Assembly (NCBI RefSeq): GCF_038246755.1
Contig: NZ_CP134706.1
Coordinates: 620,001-684,000, forward strand
Reading direction: 5' to 3'
Length of the DNA: 64,000 nt
From: Micromonospora sp. FIMYZ51
GTDB lineage: Bacteria; Actinomycetota; Actinomycetes; Mycobacteriales; Micromonosporaceae
The notes under the pieces are model-generated. The model had not been told where the DNA came from. It saw nothing but the letters and a program-made list of their open reading frames with translations, and did no database searches. How positions within the stretch are numbered: the stretch's first letter is position 1; every line of letters starts with the position of its first letter. Position numbers and translations under genes: made by a program. Positions 16,542 to 25,378 of the stretch are shown piece by piece.

Positions 16542-16579
16542 GCCCTCGTAGCTCAGGGGATAGAGCATCGGTTTCCTAA
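16542..16579 (+). pseudogene. 5' half of a tRNA-Arg(CCT) gene
   Basis: Sequence 16518-16579 is identical to 23164-23225, covering the promoter region and the tRNA from the acceptor 5' strand through the anticodon CCT to the second A after it. After 16579 the match stops, and the 3' arm of the anticodon stem, the T arm and the acceptor 3' strand are absent. The breakpoint is in the anticodon loop. Upstream 16485-16517 is also similar to 23131-23163 with several changes. The gene cannot make a tRNA. Confidence 0.9.
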
Positions 16580-16598
16580 CCCGCCGCTCCATTTGTGT

Positions 16599-16619
16599 CC
16601 GCAGGCTGATGACCTGCGG
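16599..16619 (+). terminator. Hairpin terminator after the broken tRNA
   Basis: CCGCAGG (16599-16605) pairs perfectly with CCTGCGG (16613-16619) around a seven-base loop, followed by CTTTTCTCTTT. This is a classical intrinsic terminator, probably the original terminator of the tRNA-Arg gene that lost its 3' half. Confidence 0.75.
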
Positions 16620-16759
16620 CTTTTCTCTTTCCAGGGGTTCTGCGCCGGTCGCACGCGCGCCGCTGTGATCGCCTGCGGAAGCTCAGCGAAGTGCGTAAGT
16701 GCTGGTCAGCTCTACTTTTCCATCGACCGCTGTGGCGGTCTCCTGCGACGTGCTGCCCC

Positions 16760-17225
16760 GAGGCCCGGGACAAGGGTGACTTCGCGGGGCTGGTCGGGTT
16801 GGAGAAGACGTTCGCGTTCAACCTCTCCGGGCACGTGCTGCACTCGATGGAACAACCTGTCCCCGCACGGCGGCGACCGCCCCGACGGTGAGCTGGCTGC
16901 CGCGATCGACGAGCACTTCGGTTCCTTCGACGGCTTCGCCGGGCAGCTGTCGGTGGCGACGAAGAGCGTGCAGGGCTCCGGCTGGGGCGGCCTCGGCTGG
17001 GAGCCGCTGGGGCAGCGGCTGATCGTGGAGCAGGTCTACGACCACCACGGCAACGTCGGGCAGGGCTCCACCCCGCTGCTGGTCTTCGACGCCTGGGAGC
17101 ACGCCTACTAACTGCAGTACCGCAACGTACGCCCGGACTACGTCGACTGGTTGTGGAATCTCGTCGACTGGGCCGACGTGACCGCCCGCTTCGACGCCGC
17201 CCGCGCCGCCGCGCCGAAGCTCTGA
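16760..17225 (+). pseudogene. Broken Fe/Mn superoxide dismutase gene
   Basis: Recognisable SOD segments appear in order: [30 protein letters not shown] in one frame, then [24 protein letters not shown] and later VFDAWEHAY and LQYRNVRPDYVDWLWNLVDW in another. The N-terminal third of the family is missing. A frameshift follows HVLHSM where the family has FWNNLSP, consistent with loss of five bases. A TAA at 17109-17111 replaces the second Tyr codon of the metal-site AWEHAYYLQY motif. Three separate lesions make this a non-functional remnant. Confidence 0.9.
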
Positions 17226-17230
17226 CCGGC

Positions 17231-17491
17231 GTGACCGGCCCGGTTCCGGTCGCCGCCGACCTCGTGCAGCGCGCGGCCGGGGTCATCGCAGCCTGCCACC
17301 GCGGTGACCTCGCCGGTGCGGAGGCGCTGCTGGCCTCGTTCGACACCGACCAGGCCCGCACGCTCGGCTTCTACCTTCTCGCCGACCTCGCCCTCGGACT
17401 GGTCCGCGCGCAGACCGGTCAGTCCCTGGACGACCTGGTGCGGGAACTCGCCCTGCTCGTGGCCGCCACACCACCGCCCCCGCCCGGCTGA
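17231..17491 (+). CDS. Conserved hypothetical protein (86 aa)
   Basis: GTG 17231 starts five bases after the SOD remnant stop. The protein is helical with a leucine-rich pattern (RAAGVIAACHRGDLAGAEALL, YLLADLALGLVRAQ) and a Pro-rich end. It has no signal peptide, no membrane helix and no motif I can name. Codon use is typical of the chromosome, so it is probably expressed. Confidence 0.6.
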   Translation: MTGPVPVAADLVQRAAGVIAACHRGDLAGAEALLASFDTDQARTLGFYLLADLALGLVRAQTGQSLDDLVRELALLVAATPPPPPG

Positions 17492-17538
17492 GGGCATGCC
17501 CACTCTCATGGCGGCTGGGGAGCGGCTTGCGAGCGAGG

Positions 17539-18801
17539 TCAGTCTGCTGTCGAGGCGGAAACCTGCCATAGGGCGCTGACCGGCATGGCGCGGAGTCTGT
17601 CGCCGAACGGCAGCGTGGAGGTTCCGGTATAGAGGACGATGCCGACGATGAAGTCGTCGCCGAGGCGGTCGGCGAGTCGGCGTAGGCCGCGGAAGTCGTC
17701 GGGTCCGACGGTGCTGGCTGCTTTGACCTCGATCCCGACCACCTGACCAGCTCGGTTCTCGAGCACCGCGTCGACTTCGTACCTGCTCTGGTCGCGGTAG
17801 TGAGACAGGTCGACGAACTGCTCGGACCAGGTGAGCTGCCGGGACAGCTCGGACAGCACAAATGACTCGAGCAGCGGCCCGAACGGTGCGCCCGGCCGGA
17901 GCAGTGCCCGGGCGTCGGTCGCGATTTCGTTGGCGGCGATGCCCGAGTCGACGAAGATCAGCTTTGGCGCGGCGGTGGCACGGGTGCCGAGGTTGCGGGA
18001 CCAGCCGGGAATCCGTTTGATCAGGAAGATCTCTTCCAGGGCTTGGAGGTAGCGGACGATCGTCGGCCGGCTCAGTCCGAGGGCGGATTCGAGGGAGTTC
18101 GCGGCGATGATGGTCGCGGACCTGGCCGCGAGGAGGCGTACCAGCCTGCGTAGCTCGCCCTTGTGCTGGATGTCGGACAGCTGCCGGACGTCGCGGTCGA
18201 TGAGCGCCTGGACATAGGCGTCGAGGAACCGTTGGCGGCGGCGCGGGTCGGTGCGGGCGGTGGCCTCGGGTAGGCCGCCTCGCACGATCCTGGCCGCGTA
18301 GTCGGCGCGGGTCACGTCCGACTCGTGTCGCAGGTTCGGGCCGAGCGCGAAGACGGCGTCGATGAATCCGTCCAGGGCTCCGTCGAGTTCGCCTTGGGAA
18401 AATGGCCAGAGCTCGACGGTTTCCATCCGACCGGGCAGCGCGTCCGGCGCAGCCACCATGCCGAACAGCCGAGACGATCCGGTGAGCAGGTACCGGCCAG
18501 GACGGGGATCCTCGTCGACGGCAGCCTTGATGGCCAACAGGAGCTCCGGAGCGCGCTGGATCTCGTCGATGACCAGGAGTTCGGAGGAGTCCACGAACCC
18601 GACCGGATCGGCGATCGCCGCTGCCCGGTCCTGAGCCCGATCAAGATCGCGGCGCTCGGCCAGACGATCGCCGGCAACGAGGCGGACCAGGGTGCTCTTG
18701 CCCGCCTGGCGTGCCCCGCTGATCAAGACGACGCGGGTGTCCGCCAGAGCAGCGTTGACCTGCGCGGCAGCGTGGCGGGGGACTAGATGCGGTGTGGGCA
18801 C
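17539..18801 (-). CDS. AAA ATPase with DUF4143 (420 aa)
   Basis: Walker A GARQAGKST lies near residue 30 and Walker B ELLVIDEIQ near residue 77, followed by an arginine sensor region LLTGSSRL. The C-terminal half has the DUF4143 endonuclease-like pattern: LESFVLSEL, a DLSHYRDQSRYEVDAVLEN core and VGIEVKAAST. Start GTG 18801. This AAA_14/DUF4143 family is widespread and variable; members are suspected stress, toxin-like or defence ATPases, but no reaction is firmly assigned. It is intact. Confidence 0.85.
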   Translation of the reverse strand: MPTPHLVPRHAAAQVNAALADTRVVLISGARQAGKSTLVRLVAGDRLAERRDLDRAQDRAAAIADPVGFVDSSELLVIDEIQRAPELLLAIKAAVDEDPRPGRYLLTGSSRLFGMVAAPDALPGRMETVELWPFSQGELDGALDGFIDAVFALGPNLRHESDVTRADYAARIVRGGLPEATARTDPRRRQRFLDAYVQALIDRDVRQLSDIQHKGELRRLVRLLAARSATIIAANSLESALGLSRPTIVRYLQALEEIFLIKRIPGWSRNLGTRATAAPKLIFVDSGIAANEIATDARALLRPGAPFGPLLESFVLSELSRQLTWSEQFVDLSHYRDQSRYEVDAVLENRAGQVVGIEVKAASTVGPDDFRGLRRLADRLGDDFIVGIVLYTGTSTLPFGDRLRAMPVSALWQVSASTAD

Positions 18802-18991
18802 GGCGTCATCATAACCGCCGCATTTCCGATCTGCGAGGCCCCTTGCTTTCGATTTGCGGCACCCGAATCGTTCGATACGCGGTCATTTGATGTTCGATCT
18901 GCGGGCCAGGCGAACGGGGCGGTTCGTGGAAGGGGCCCACCGCTACGTCGCGTTGCTGCGGGTCGCGGCGAGTTCGGGGAAGGCGTCCTCC

Positions 18992-19991
18992 CAGTGCGGC
19001 GGGGGTGAGTTGTCTGGCGTCGATGCTCAGCCCGGCACCGGCCTGCGCGTGGACCACCGGAGGGAGCGGAGGATGGACCTGGGTCGCGGCGGACCGGTTC
19101 ATCGTGGCGATGTCGGCACCGGTGACTGCTTGTTTGGCCTGCCGGGCGACGTGATCGGCGTCGCCGGGGCTGAGGCGGTCCAGCGTCGACAGGAATGCCC
19201 ACTGGTCGGCGTACGGCTCGAGGGTGCCGAGGTCGAGGAAGGTGGTCAGTCCGTCCTTGCGGCGGCGTCCCTGCAGGGGTGCGGCGATGAGGTTGCCGAA
19301 GCCGCCCTCGGGCAGCACGTCCTGGTTGGGGAACAATCGGTCGTACGAGCGCAGGTCCATCGATCCGCGTAGCACCATCGCCTCACGCAGCAGGACCGTG
19401 CCCACGGCCCGCGCGGTGGCTGCGAAAACGGCGCCGGTGAAGAAGATCCACACGTGGGCGCCGCGGCCTGACTGGGAGATCTCCAACGCGGCCGGCACCG
19501 CGTTGACTCGTGCCCTTCACGTACGCGAGGGCGTCGAGCATCGCCGTCGGCCCGTCGAAGTCGGCCACGAGGAAGTGGCAGGTGTTGCCGGGCATCAGCG
19601 GGTACAGGCCCATGAACACGTCGCCGACCAGATGCGCCGCGACGACCTCCGCCGTGCGTGGCAGGTGGGTGGCACCCCGCCGGTCCATACCCTTACGCCA
19701 ACCCCCGGCGACCGCGGGCATCCACCCGGCAGCGCCGGTACGGGCGTTCTCCCACCGCACGGCGTACACGTCAGCCCGGGCCCGGAACCGGTCGGCGAAC
19801 AACGCCAGCTTGTCCCGGGTCGGCGAGGCCATGGTGACCAGCCCCGGCGGCTCCACCGGCGCGGACAACTGCTCCGGCGCCGCAGACGTGTCCGCACCGC
19901 GCAGCTGCAGCAGACGCGCCAGCCGGGCGTTCTCCGCCCGTAACCGCTCCACCTCCCGCCGAAGATCGACGAACTCCGCCACCGAACCCAT
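18992..19991 (-). pseudogene. TOTE-type primase fragment, frameshifted and truncated
   Basis: From ATG 19991 the frame encodes an N-terminal coiled coil (FVDLRREVERLRAENARLARLL) and the archaeo-eukaryotic primase-like domain of TOTE conflict systems: LFADRFRARADVYAVRWENA, GLYPLMPGNTCHFLVADFDG. At about 19510 one extra G shifts the frame; the rest continues as PAALEISQSGRGAHVWIFF, LREAMVLRGSMDLRSYDRLFPNQDVLPEGGFGN. Similarity stops near 18992, before the helicase and nuclease parts that full TOTE proteins carry. It is a dead remnant of a defence or conflict gene. Confidence 0.8.
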
Positions 19992-20051
19992 GCGACCATC
20001 CTCGCGCATCGGGCTTCAAAGGCCGCGACACCGGTCCGCTATCCTCCGCCG

Positions 20052-20363
20052 ATGGCATCGAAGGGGACCGCCGCGCTGGAGGCGATGATCGAGGAAGCCA
20101 CCGTCGACGCGTACGGCGACGACGAACAGCTCACCGGCCTGTTCACCATGATCGAGGAACATCTCGCGGTGCCGTTCACCACCACCGTCCTCGGCGTCGA
20201 GGTCACCGTGCGGACGATCGACCTGACCGCGAACACCATCGTCGCGCTCTGCGCCCGAGGCCACCACCGGCAGCGGATCGGCCTACTCGACCTGCCGCTC
20301 CCCACCCCGCCACCCGACGGCGCCGGATGGATCGACGCTTACCGGCACTGGGCCGGAAGGTAG
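20052..20363 (+). CDS. Small conserved protein, calcium-binding-like family (103 aa)
   Basis: The pattern EEHLAVPFTTTVLGVEVTVRTIDLTAN...CARGHHRQRIGLLDLPLP...WIDAYRHWAGR recalls the short Pfam family called Calcium binding (PF11535), named from memory. It is followed after six bases by the next gene, with which it forms a likely two-gene unit. Role unknown. Confidence 0.65.
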   Translation: MASKGTAALEAMIEEATVDAYGDDEQLTGLFTMIEEHLAVPFTTTVLGVEVTVRTIDLTANTIVALCARGHHRQRIGLLDLPLPTPPPDGAGWIDAYRHWAGR

Positions 20364-20369
20364 GCCACG

Positions 20370-21521
20370 ATGAGCGAGTACCAGCACTACGAGTTCACCG
20401 CCGTCGACCGGCCTCTCACCGGCCGGGAGCGGGCCGAGTTGCGGTCGCTGTCGACCCGGGCCGACATCACCGCCACCAGCTTCGTCAACACCTACGAGTG
20501 GGGCGACTTCAAGGGCGACCCGCGAAAGCTGATGGAACGGTACTTCGACGCGCACCTGTACCTGGCGAACTGGGGCACCCGCCAGCTCATGCTGCGGCTA
20601 CCGAAACACGTGCTCGACCCCGCCACGGTGGCCCGGTACTGCCAGGGTGACAGCGCGGCCATGTGGACCGCTGGCACGCACGTCATCATCGACCTGCATG
20701 ACGAGGACGAGGACGGCTTCGACGAGTGGGAGCTCGACGGCCACGGTCTGCTCACCTCCATCATCCCGGTCCGGGCCAGCCTCGCCGCGGGCGACCTGCG
20801 CCTGCTCTACCTGGCCTGGCTGCGCTGCGTACAGTCCGAGGACATCGCCGACGACGAGCCCGAACCACCCGTCCCGGCCGGACTGGGCGCCCTCGACGCG
20901 CCGCTCACCGCCGCCGCCGAATTCCTGCGCATCGACCCCGACCTGATCGCGGCCGCAGCGGCCGGGTCGACGCCGGACGCCTCCGGCGAACCGACCGCCG
21001 CGCAACTACGCACCTGGGTCATCGGACTGCCCGCAAGGGACAAGGACACCATCCTGACCGACCTGATCACCAGCGGAGACAGCCACCTACGCAACCGACT
21101 GCTGCGCCGCTACCGCGACGCACACCTCACCGATACCCCGGCACCGGCAGCCCTCCGCACCGCCGGGAACCTGCTCGCCACCGCTGCGGACCTGCGCGCC
21201 GAAAGGGAACGACGGGACGCCGAGCAGCGCGAACGCGACCGGATTCGCCGGGAACGGTCCGCCGCAACCGCCCGGCAACGGCACCTCGACACCCTCGCAG
21301 TCGACCAACCCGCCGCCTGGCAGCGGGTCGACGAACTCATCGCCACGAAGAGACCCCGCGAGTACGACAGCGCCGTTCAACTCCTCGTCGACCTGCGCGA
21401 CCTCGCCGAACGCGACGGAGACAGCGGGCTGTTCCAACAGCGGCTGACCGAGCTACGGGCAGTGCACGCCCGCAAGCCCAGCCTGCTCGAACGCCTCAAC
21501 CTCGCAGGCCTCGACACCTGA
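20370..21521 (+). CDS. Conserved hypothetical protein with coiled-coil middle (383 aa)
   Basis: Residues 1-150 form a conserved alpha/beta region (QHYEFTAVDRPLTGRERAELRSLS, YEWGDFKGDP, YDAHLYLANWGTRQLMLRLP), followed by an acidic stretch, a helical repeat region and a strongly charged coiled coil at about 265-310 (ERERRDAEQRERDRIRRERSA). No catalytic motif is visible. The spacing to the upstream gene suggests one operon. I recall this pattern next to SWIM-type zinc-finger proteins but could not check; no function is assigned. Confidence 0.65.
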   Translation: MSEYQHYEFTAVDRPLTGRERAELRSLSTRADITATSFVNTYEWGDFKGDPRKLMERYFDAHLYLANWGTRQLMLRLPKHVLDPATVARYCQGDSAAMWTAGTHVIIDLHDEDEDGFDEWELDGHGLLTSIIPVRASLAAGDLRLLYLAWLRCVQSEDIADDEPEPPVPAGLGALDAPLTAAAEFLRIDPDLIAAAAAGSTPDASGEPTAAQLRTWVIGLPARDKDTILTDLITSGDSHLRNRLLRRYRDAHLTDTPAPAALRTAGNLLATAADLRAERERRDAEQRERDRIRRERSAATARQRHLDTLAVDQPAAWQRVDELIATKRPREYDSAVQLLVDLRDLAERDGDSGLFQQRLTELRAVHARKPSLLERLNLAGLDT

Positions 21522-21877
21522 CGCATGGTTCGCCACCCGGTGACCATCACCGAGGCGCGCAAGATCGTAGGCCGCTCGGCGTCCCCGGCGCGACGTCCCT
21601 GACAGGGGCGGCTTGGGCTCCGGGTGTCCGTCGGGACCTGCAACCGGACATAGAACCGTGTCGTTTGGCGGGGTGGACCCGGAGGGTCGGGTGACTGTCT
21701 GGGTGTGTGCTGCCGATGTCATGGCCAGCTAGGAGTAGGACGCCCCGACCCTCGCTGACGACCGCTGTATCAGCACTGGATGGAGACTTGCGACCGATCG
21801 CCCTTTCCGAAGTTGTGGCTACTGAACCGCGGCGGGTCCACGCCCCTTGACCAGACAACCGAAGAGGGTGATGCCCG
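21522..21877. other. Non-coding left flank of the IS110 copy
   Basis: No credible gene is visible in these 356 bases. IS110 elements usually carry a non-coding stretch before the transposase, which in some members encodes a guide RNA, and lack terminal inverted repeats. The left end of the element must lie somewhere here, but I cannot place it without an alignment. Confidence 0.4.
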
Positions 21878-23084
21878 ATGGGCAGCCTGTGGGCCGGCGT
21901 CGACGTCGGCAAGACCCACCACCACGTGTGCGTCATTGACGACGACGGCACCGTGGTGGTGTCCGAGAAGATTCCGAACGACCAGCAGGCCATCTCCGGC
22001 ATCGCCGGGCGGCTCGGCAAACGCCGCAAGCCGATCCGCTGGGCCGTCGACCTGCGCGGCGGACCAGCGGCGCTGCTGTTGGCGGTCCTGTTCGACCGGA
22101 ATGCGGACGTGCGCTACGTCAGCGGCACGGTCACCTCACGGATGGCGGAGGCGTTCCACGGCGAACGCAAGACCGACGCCCACGACGCCTACGTCATCGC
22201 CCAGACCCTGCGCATGCGCGGCGACCTACCGACCCTCACCCTCGCCGACGGGGTTGCAGCAGCAGTTGAAGCTGCTCGTCTCCCGCCGCCTCGACCTGGT
22301 CGCCGACCGGGTCCGCCTTACCGCCCGCATCCAGGACCTGCTGGCCATGATCAGCCCAGCGCTCGAGAAGACGCTGAACCTGCGCAGCAAGGGCGCGCTG
22401 CGGCTCCTCGCGCAGTGGCAGACACCCGCCGGACTGCGCCGCGCCGGTGAAGCCCGCATCCTGGACTACCTGCGCCAGCACGGCGTCCGGGCCGCCAGGG
22501 CACTCACCGCCAAGGTTCTCACCGCCGCACGGACGCAGACCATCGCCGTCGCCGGAGAGGCCACCGTGGCCGGGATCGTGGCGCAGATGGCCACCGACCT
22601 GGAAGCGGTCAACGACCGCATCACCGCCATCGAAGAAACCATCGCCGTGATTGTCGCCGAGCACGAGCTGGGAGAGATCGTCACCAGCCTGCCCGGCATC
22701 GGCACCACCCTCGCCGCCGAGTTCCTCGCCCACGCAGGCACCCTCACCACCTACCCGAGCGCCGCCGCACTCGCCGCGCACGCCGGGCTCGCGCCGATCT
22801 CCCGCGACTCCGGCCGCAGGCAGGGTCACCAGGTCCGGCCCCACCGCTACCACCGCGGGCTACGCCGGGTGTTCAGCATGTCCAGCTTCACCGCCCTGAC
22901 CCACTGCCCACGATCCCGCGCCTACTACGACAAGAAGAGAGCTGAGGGTAAGACCCACCGCCAAGCCACCGCCGCCCTGTCCAGACAACGCCTCAACGTC
23001 CTCTGGGCCTGCATCCGCGACAAGACCCCCTACCAGCCCAAACAACCAAGATCAGCAGAGGTGGCGCTGCGCGAACTCGCGTAG
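21878..23084 (+). mobile_element. IS110-family insertion sequence with frameshifted transposase
   Basis: ATG 21878 opens MGSLWAGVDVGKTHHHVCVID, the DEDD RuvC-like N-terminus of IS110 transposases. The second half carries the Transposase_20 domain with LPGIGTTLAAEFLAHAG and APISRDSGRRQG, which contains the conserved serine region. The two halves are in different frames. The switch occurs at a GGGG run near 22250; removing one G gives DGLQQQLKLL and restores one protein of about 400 residues. So a single G insertion disrupts the gene, unless it is a sequencing error or a frameshifting site. Confidence 0.85.
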
Positions 23085-23163
23085 AGACTCCCTGGGCTGC
23101 GACAACAGCGGTCCGGGGAACGTGGGTGAACGTGGGCCACTCCCTGCCACCCCAGAGGAACCC

Positions 23164-23225
23164 CAGGTCGCTAGACTGGGCCCTCGCGCCCTCGTAGCTC
23201 AGGGGATAGAGCATCGGTTTCCTAA
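23164..23225 (+). repeat. 62-bp direct repeat shared by the two tRNA-Arg copies
   Basis: This segment is identical to 16518-16579, exactly 6,646 bases upstream. It spans the region before the tRNA, including the likely -10 box TAGACT (23172-23177), and the tRNA 5' half through the anticodon. The match ends inside the anticodon loop in the upstream copy, so it marks a recombination or integration breakpoint. Confidence 0.95.
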
Positions 23226-23263
23226 ACCGTGTGTCGCAGGTTCGAATCCTGCCGGGGGCACCA
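23188..23263 (+). tRNA. tRNA-Arg, anticodon CCT, with encoded CCA
   Basis: A full cloverleaf folds. Acceptor strand GCCCTCG (23188-23194) pairs with CGGGGGC (23253-23259) with one G-U. The D stem is GCTC/GAGC. The anticodon stem CGGT/ACCG encloses TTCCTAA, giving anticodon CCT (23221-23223). The T arm is GCAGG-TTCGAAT-CCTGC. Discriminator A is followed by an encoded CCA. tRNA-Arg(CCT) genes are common integration sites for actinobacterial elements, and an integrase lies 4 kb downstream, so the 3' end is probably an attachment site. Confidence 0.96.
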
Positions 23264-23840
23264 ACGTTATGCTTTGAGCAGCCAAAACACGGCAAGTTCA
23301 TTGATGCCCATCGGTGTTATTTTGAATCGTCCCCCGAAAACCCCTCGGTAACGCGTGTGGGCGATCAGGTTGCGGCAGGTGTCGTTGCAGGACATCAGTG
23401 GCTGCGTCATCACGACACGGCGCGCACAGCCGTGGAGGCTTATCGAGCTGTTGCATGGGCGATTCGGCCACGGGCTATACCGCCGTGCCTGACTGACTGT
23501 GTCTGCCAGGGGGCCCTGCTCGTGCTGCAACAAGTCTCGGCTGGCAAGATAGAAATCCTGCGATGGCTCGGGCCGGGGCGGGTGTGGCCCGCCCAGGTCG
23601 CATTCTCCCATTCAAGTGCTGACCTAAATCAGCCCAGGCGACTGCTCTCGGCCGTCGCGCTTGAGGGTGAGTAGTGGATAATTCGGTAAATATGCGCGAA
23701 CCACTAGAACTCGACCGCTACGGCAAAGAGGCACCACGAAGGCCAGCCGCAAAACTTTGGCGAGTCGTGCCCGTATGGCAAAATCACCTAGGGTGGCGGC
23801 TCTGTAACGGCACGGTTCTTTGGGCCCGCAAGGGGGACGC
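23264..23840. other. 577-bp low-GC stretch after the tRNA, no certain gene
   Basis: The GC content drops visibly here, as expected just inside a foreign element. A 147-codon frame starting inside the tRNA (23231) and another from 23674 that overlaps the next gene out of frame both look like chance. If the tRNA is the attachment site, the core att sequence sits at the left edge of this stretch. A promoter for the gene at 23841 is likely near 23757-23800 but I see no clear -10. Confidence 0.4.
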
Positions 23841-24545
23841 ATGGCAGGAAGCGGGCCGAACTGGTATGCACCTACCGACAACTGGCCTCAGCACCCTTAC
23901 CCATGGTTCCGCAGCGCCCTCAACAAGGCCCGCACGGCTGGGTGGTGGTACCGGAAGGGAGCCAACGCCAGTCACATCCACGGCACTGCCTACTGTCAGG
24001 GGCCTGAGAAACGAGTGGGAGCCTGCAAGTTCCCGATCTACTCGACGGGCAAGGCCGGCGAGACGGCCGCGATGGAGTTTGAGCGGCTAATACGCCGCTG
24101 CCCCCACGAGAAGGCTGAGGCCGGCCCTCTGGCCGCGGCGTCAGTCCACATGGACAAGGTCGACCTGCTTTGCAGCGGTGCCGAAGCCCTCCTTGATCAG
24201 CACGACTACGACCAGGGCTCCGCGAGCTTCTTCGACCAAGCAGAGCAACTGCTCGACGAGGCTGGAGAGGGTACTGGTGTGGTCGACGACCTGCTGCAGT
24301 CGGCCATAGATCGAGAGATGGAGGCCCGAGCTGCCGGCGATGAGGCCGAACGGGCGCTGGCTCTGGCAGGTACCGATCTTCGTGATCCAGGGCAGGTCTT
24401 GGACGTCGCGGAAGAGGCCAGCAGTCAGGTCAGGGCTGTCCTCATCGAAGAGGAGCCATCCCCGGATGTTCGAAACCTCAAAGCTCGGGTACGTCACGCA
24501 CGTATAAAGATTAAGTCGCTTCGGTCCCGTTTGCCCCAAAGGTGA
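23841..24545 (+). CDS. Cargo protein of unknown function, helical C-terminus (234 aa)
   Basis: ATG 23841 is chosen over the in-frame upstream start at 23820 because the conserved-looking part begins there. Residues 1-85 form a compact domain (HPYPWFRSALNKARTAGWWYRKGANASHIHGTAYC...CKFPIYSTGKAGETAAMEF...RRCPH) with a short-protein, HicA-like or RNA-binding flavour; residues 100-230 are acidic helices, likely coiled. I do not recognise the family. Its lower GC and place between tRNA and integrase suggest cargo, perhaps defence-related. It is followed by a separate promoter for the next gene. Confidence 0.55.
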   Translation: MAGSGPNWYAPTDNWPQHPYPWFRSALNKARTAGWWYRKGANASHIHGTAYCQGPEKRVGACKFPIYSTGKAGETAAMEFERLIRRCPHEKAEAGPLAAASVHMDKVDLLCSGAEALLDQHDYDQGSASFFDQAEQLLDEAGEGTGVVDDLLQSAIDREMEARAAGDEAERALALAGTDLRDPGQVLDVAEEASSQVRAVLIEEEPSPDVRNLKARVRHARIKIKSLRSRLPQR

Positions 24546-24571
24546 CACACCGGAGCGGTTGGTTGACCTAG

Positions 24572-24604
24572 AGTGTTGGCAAGTGCCAACACTACCACTA
24601 TGCT
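24572..24604 (+). promoter_or_regulatory. Promoter with a perfect palindromic operator over its -35 box
   Basis: AGTGTTGGCA (24572-24581) and TGCCAACACT (24584-24593) are exact reverse complements separated by two bases. TTGGCA (24576-24581) and TATGCT (24599-24604) form -35 and -10 boxes with a 17-base spacer, so the palindrome covers the -35 and part of the spacer. The start codon is at 24638, after GGGAGAGG. The arrangement is that of an autorepressed gene, and the encoded protein has a helix-turn-helix. Confidence 0.75.
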
Positions 24605-24637
24605 GGAGTCTCAGATGACGTATGGCGGGAGAGGCCG

Positions 24638-25378
24638 ATGATCCGCATCCCCCTTCGTGTCAGCGGTGTGGACCTTGACGACGACGTCACCCTTGAGGTG
24701 CTGGGTGAGCATCTCTCCGACTTGGCATGGTCCGAATTTGACGGTGCTGTTATAGCAACGCTATACACAGCGGCCAAAGATCCTGTAGCCACAGCTCTAG
24801 AGGCCGCTCGGCGAATTTGCCACGTTCTCCCGGACGCCAAAGTTATTGAGGTTGACCCAGAAGTAGTTTCCATTTCGGACATCGCCTTCCGCCTTGGCGT
24901 CTCTCGTGAGGCCGTCAGGCTTTGGGTGGAGGGCCGGCGCGGGCCAGGGAACTTTCCGCTCCCAATGGGCACGGTTGGCGGCGGGAAGTCAAAGATCTGG
25001 CAATGGGCGCAGGTTCACCGCTGGGTTCGGCAGCACTACGGCATCGGCGAAAAAGAACGTCACCTGACCCCCGAGCAGGTCGCCGAGTTGAACGGGTGTT
25101 TGTTGCGTATCAAACATCCAATTGACAATGCGTGGGAGACGGTTTCCTCATTCGAACGGCGGGTTCGACCGCCAGCCGAAAATAGGGACGACCTGCATGA
25201 ACTACTGGCGGAACTCACAGGGAAGATCCTCACCGCTAGCGCTAAACGACACATGGCTTTAGCGCTATACATGGTCGAGGGATCATCGTCCTGGGTTGCG
25301 CGTTATGGTCACCAGCAAGCCCCAGATGGATACATCGAGGTATCTCCGGAAGCTGCCCAGGTTGAGGAACTAGCGTGA
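24638..25378 (+). CDS. Helix-turn-helix protein, probable autorepressor of a two-gene unit (246 aa)
   Basis: Residues 1-75 form an alpha/beta domain with no clear relatives. A helix-turn-helix at about 85-140 (VVSISDIAFRLGVSREAVRLWVEGRR, then a wing GGGKSKIWQWAQVHRWV) resembles MerR/AlpA-type DNA binding. The C-terminal third is helical. The gene follows the palindromic operator and its stop overlaps the start of the SecB-like gene (GTGA, 25375-25378), so the two are coupled. Antitoxin-like regulator of a toxin-antitoxin-chaperone arrangement is a reasonable reading, not proven. Confidence 0.6.
   Translation: MIRIPLRVSGVDLDDDVTLEVLGEHLSDLAWSEFDGAVIATLYTAAKDPVATALEAARRICHVLPDAKVIEVDPEVVSISDIAFRLGVSREAVRLWVEGRRGPGNFPLPMGTVGGGKSKIWQWAQVHRWVRQHYGIGEKERHLTPEQVAELNGCLLRIKHPIDNAWETVSSFERRVRPPAENRDDLHELLAELTGKILTASAKRHMALALYMVEGSSSWVARYGHQQAPDGYIEVSPEAAQVEELA

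Noticed and set aside
23231-23674. 147-codon frame beginning inside the tRNA (SQVRILPGAPT...)
   Set aside because: It starts in the tRNA T arm, and translated tRNA ends commonly give this false N-terminus. The rest has no domain and atypical codons.
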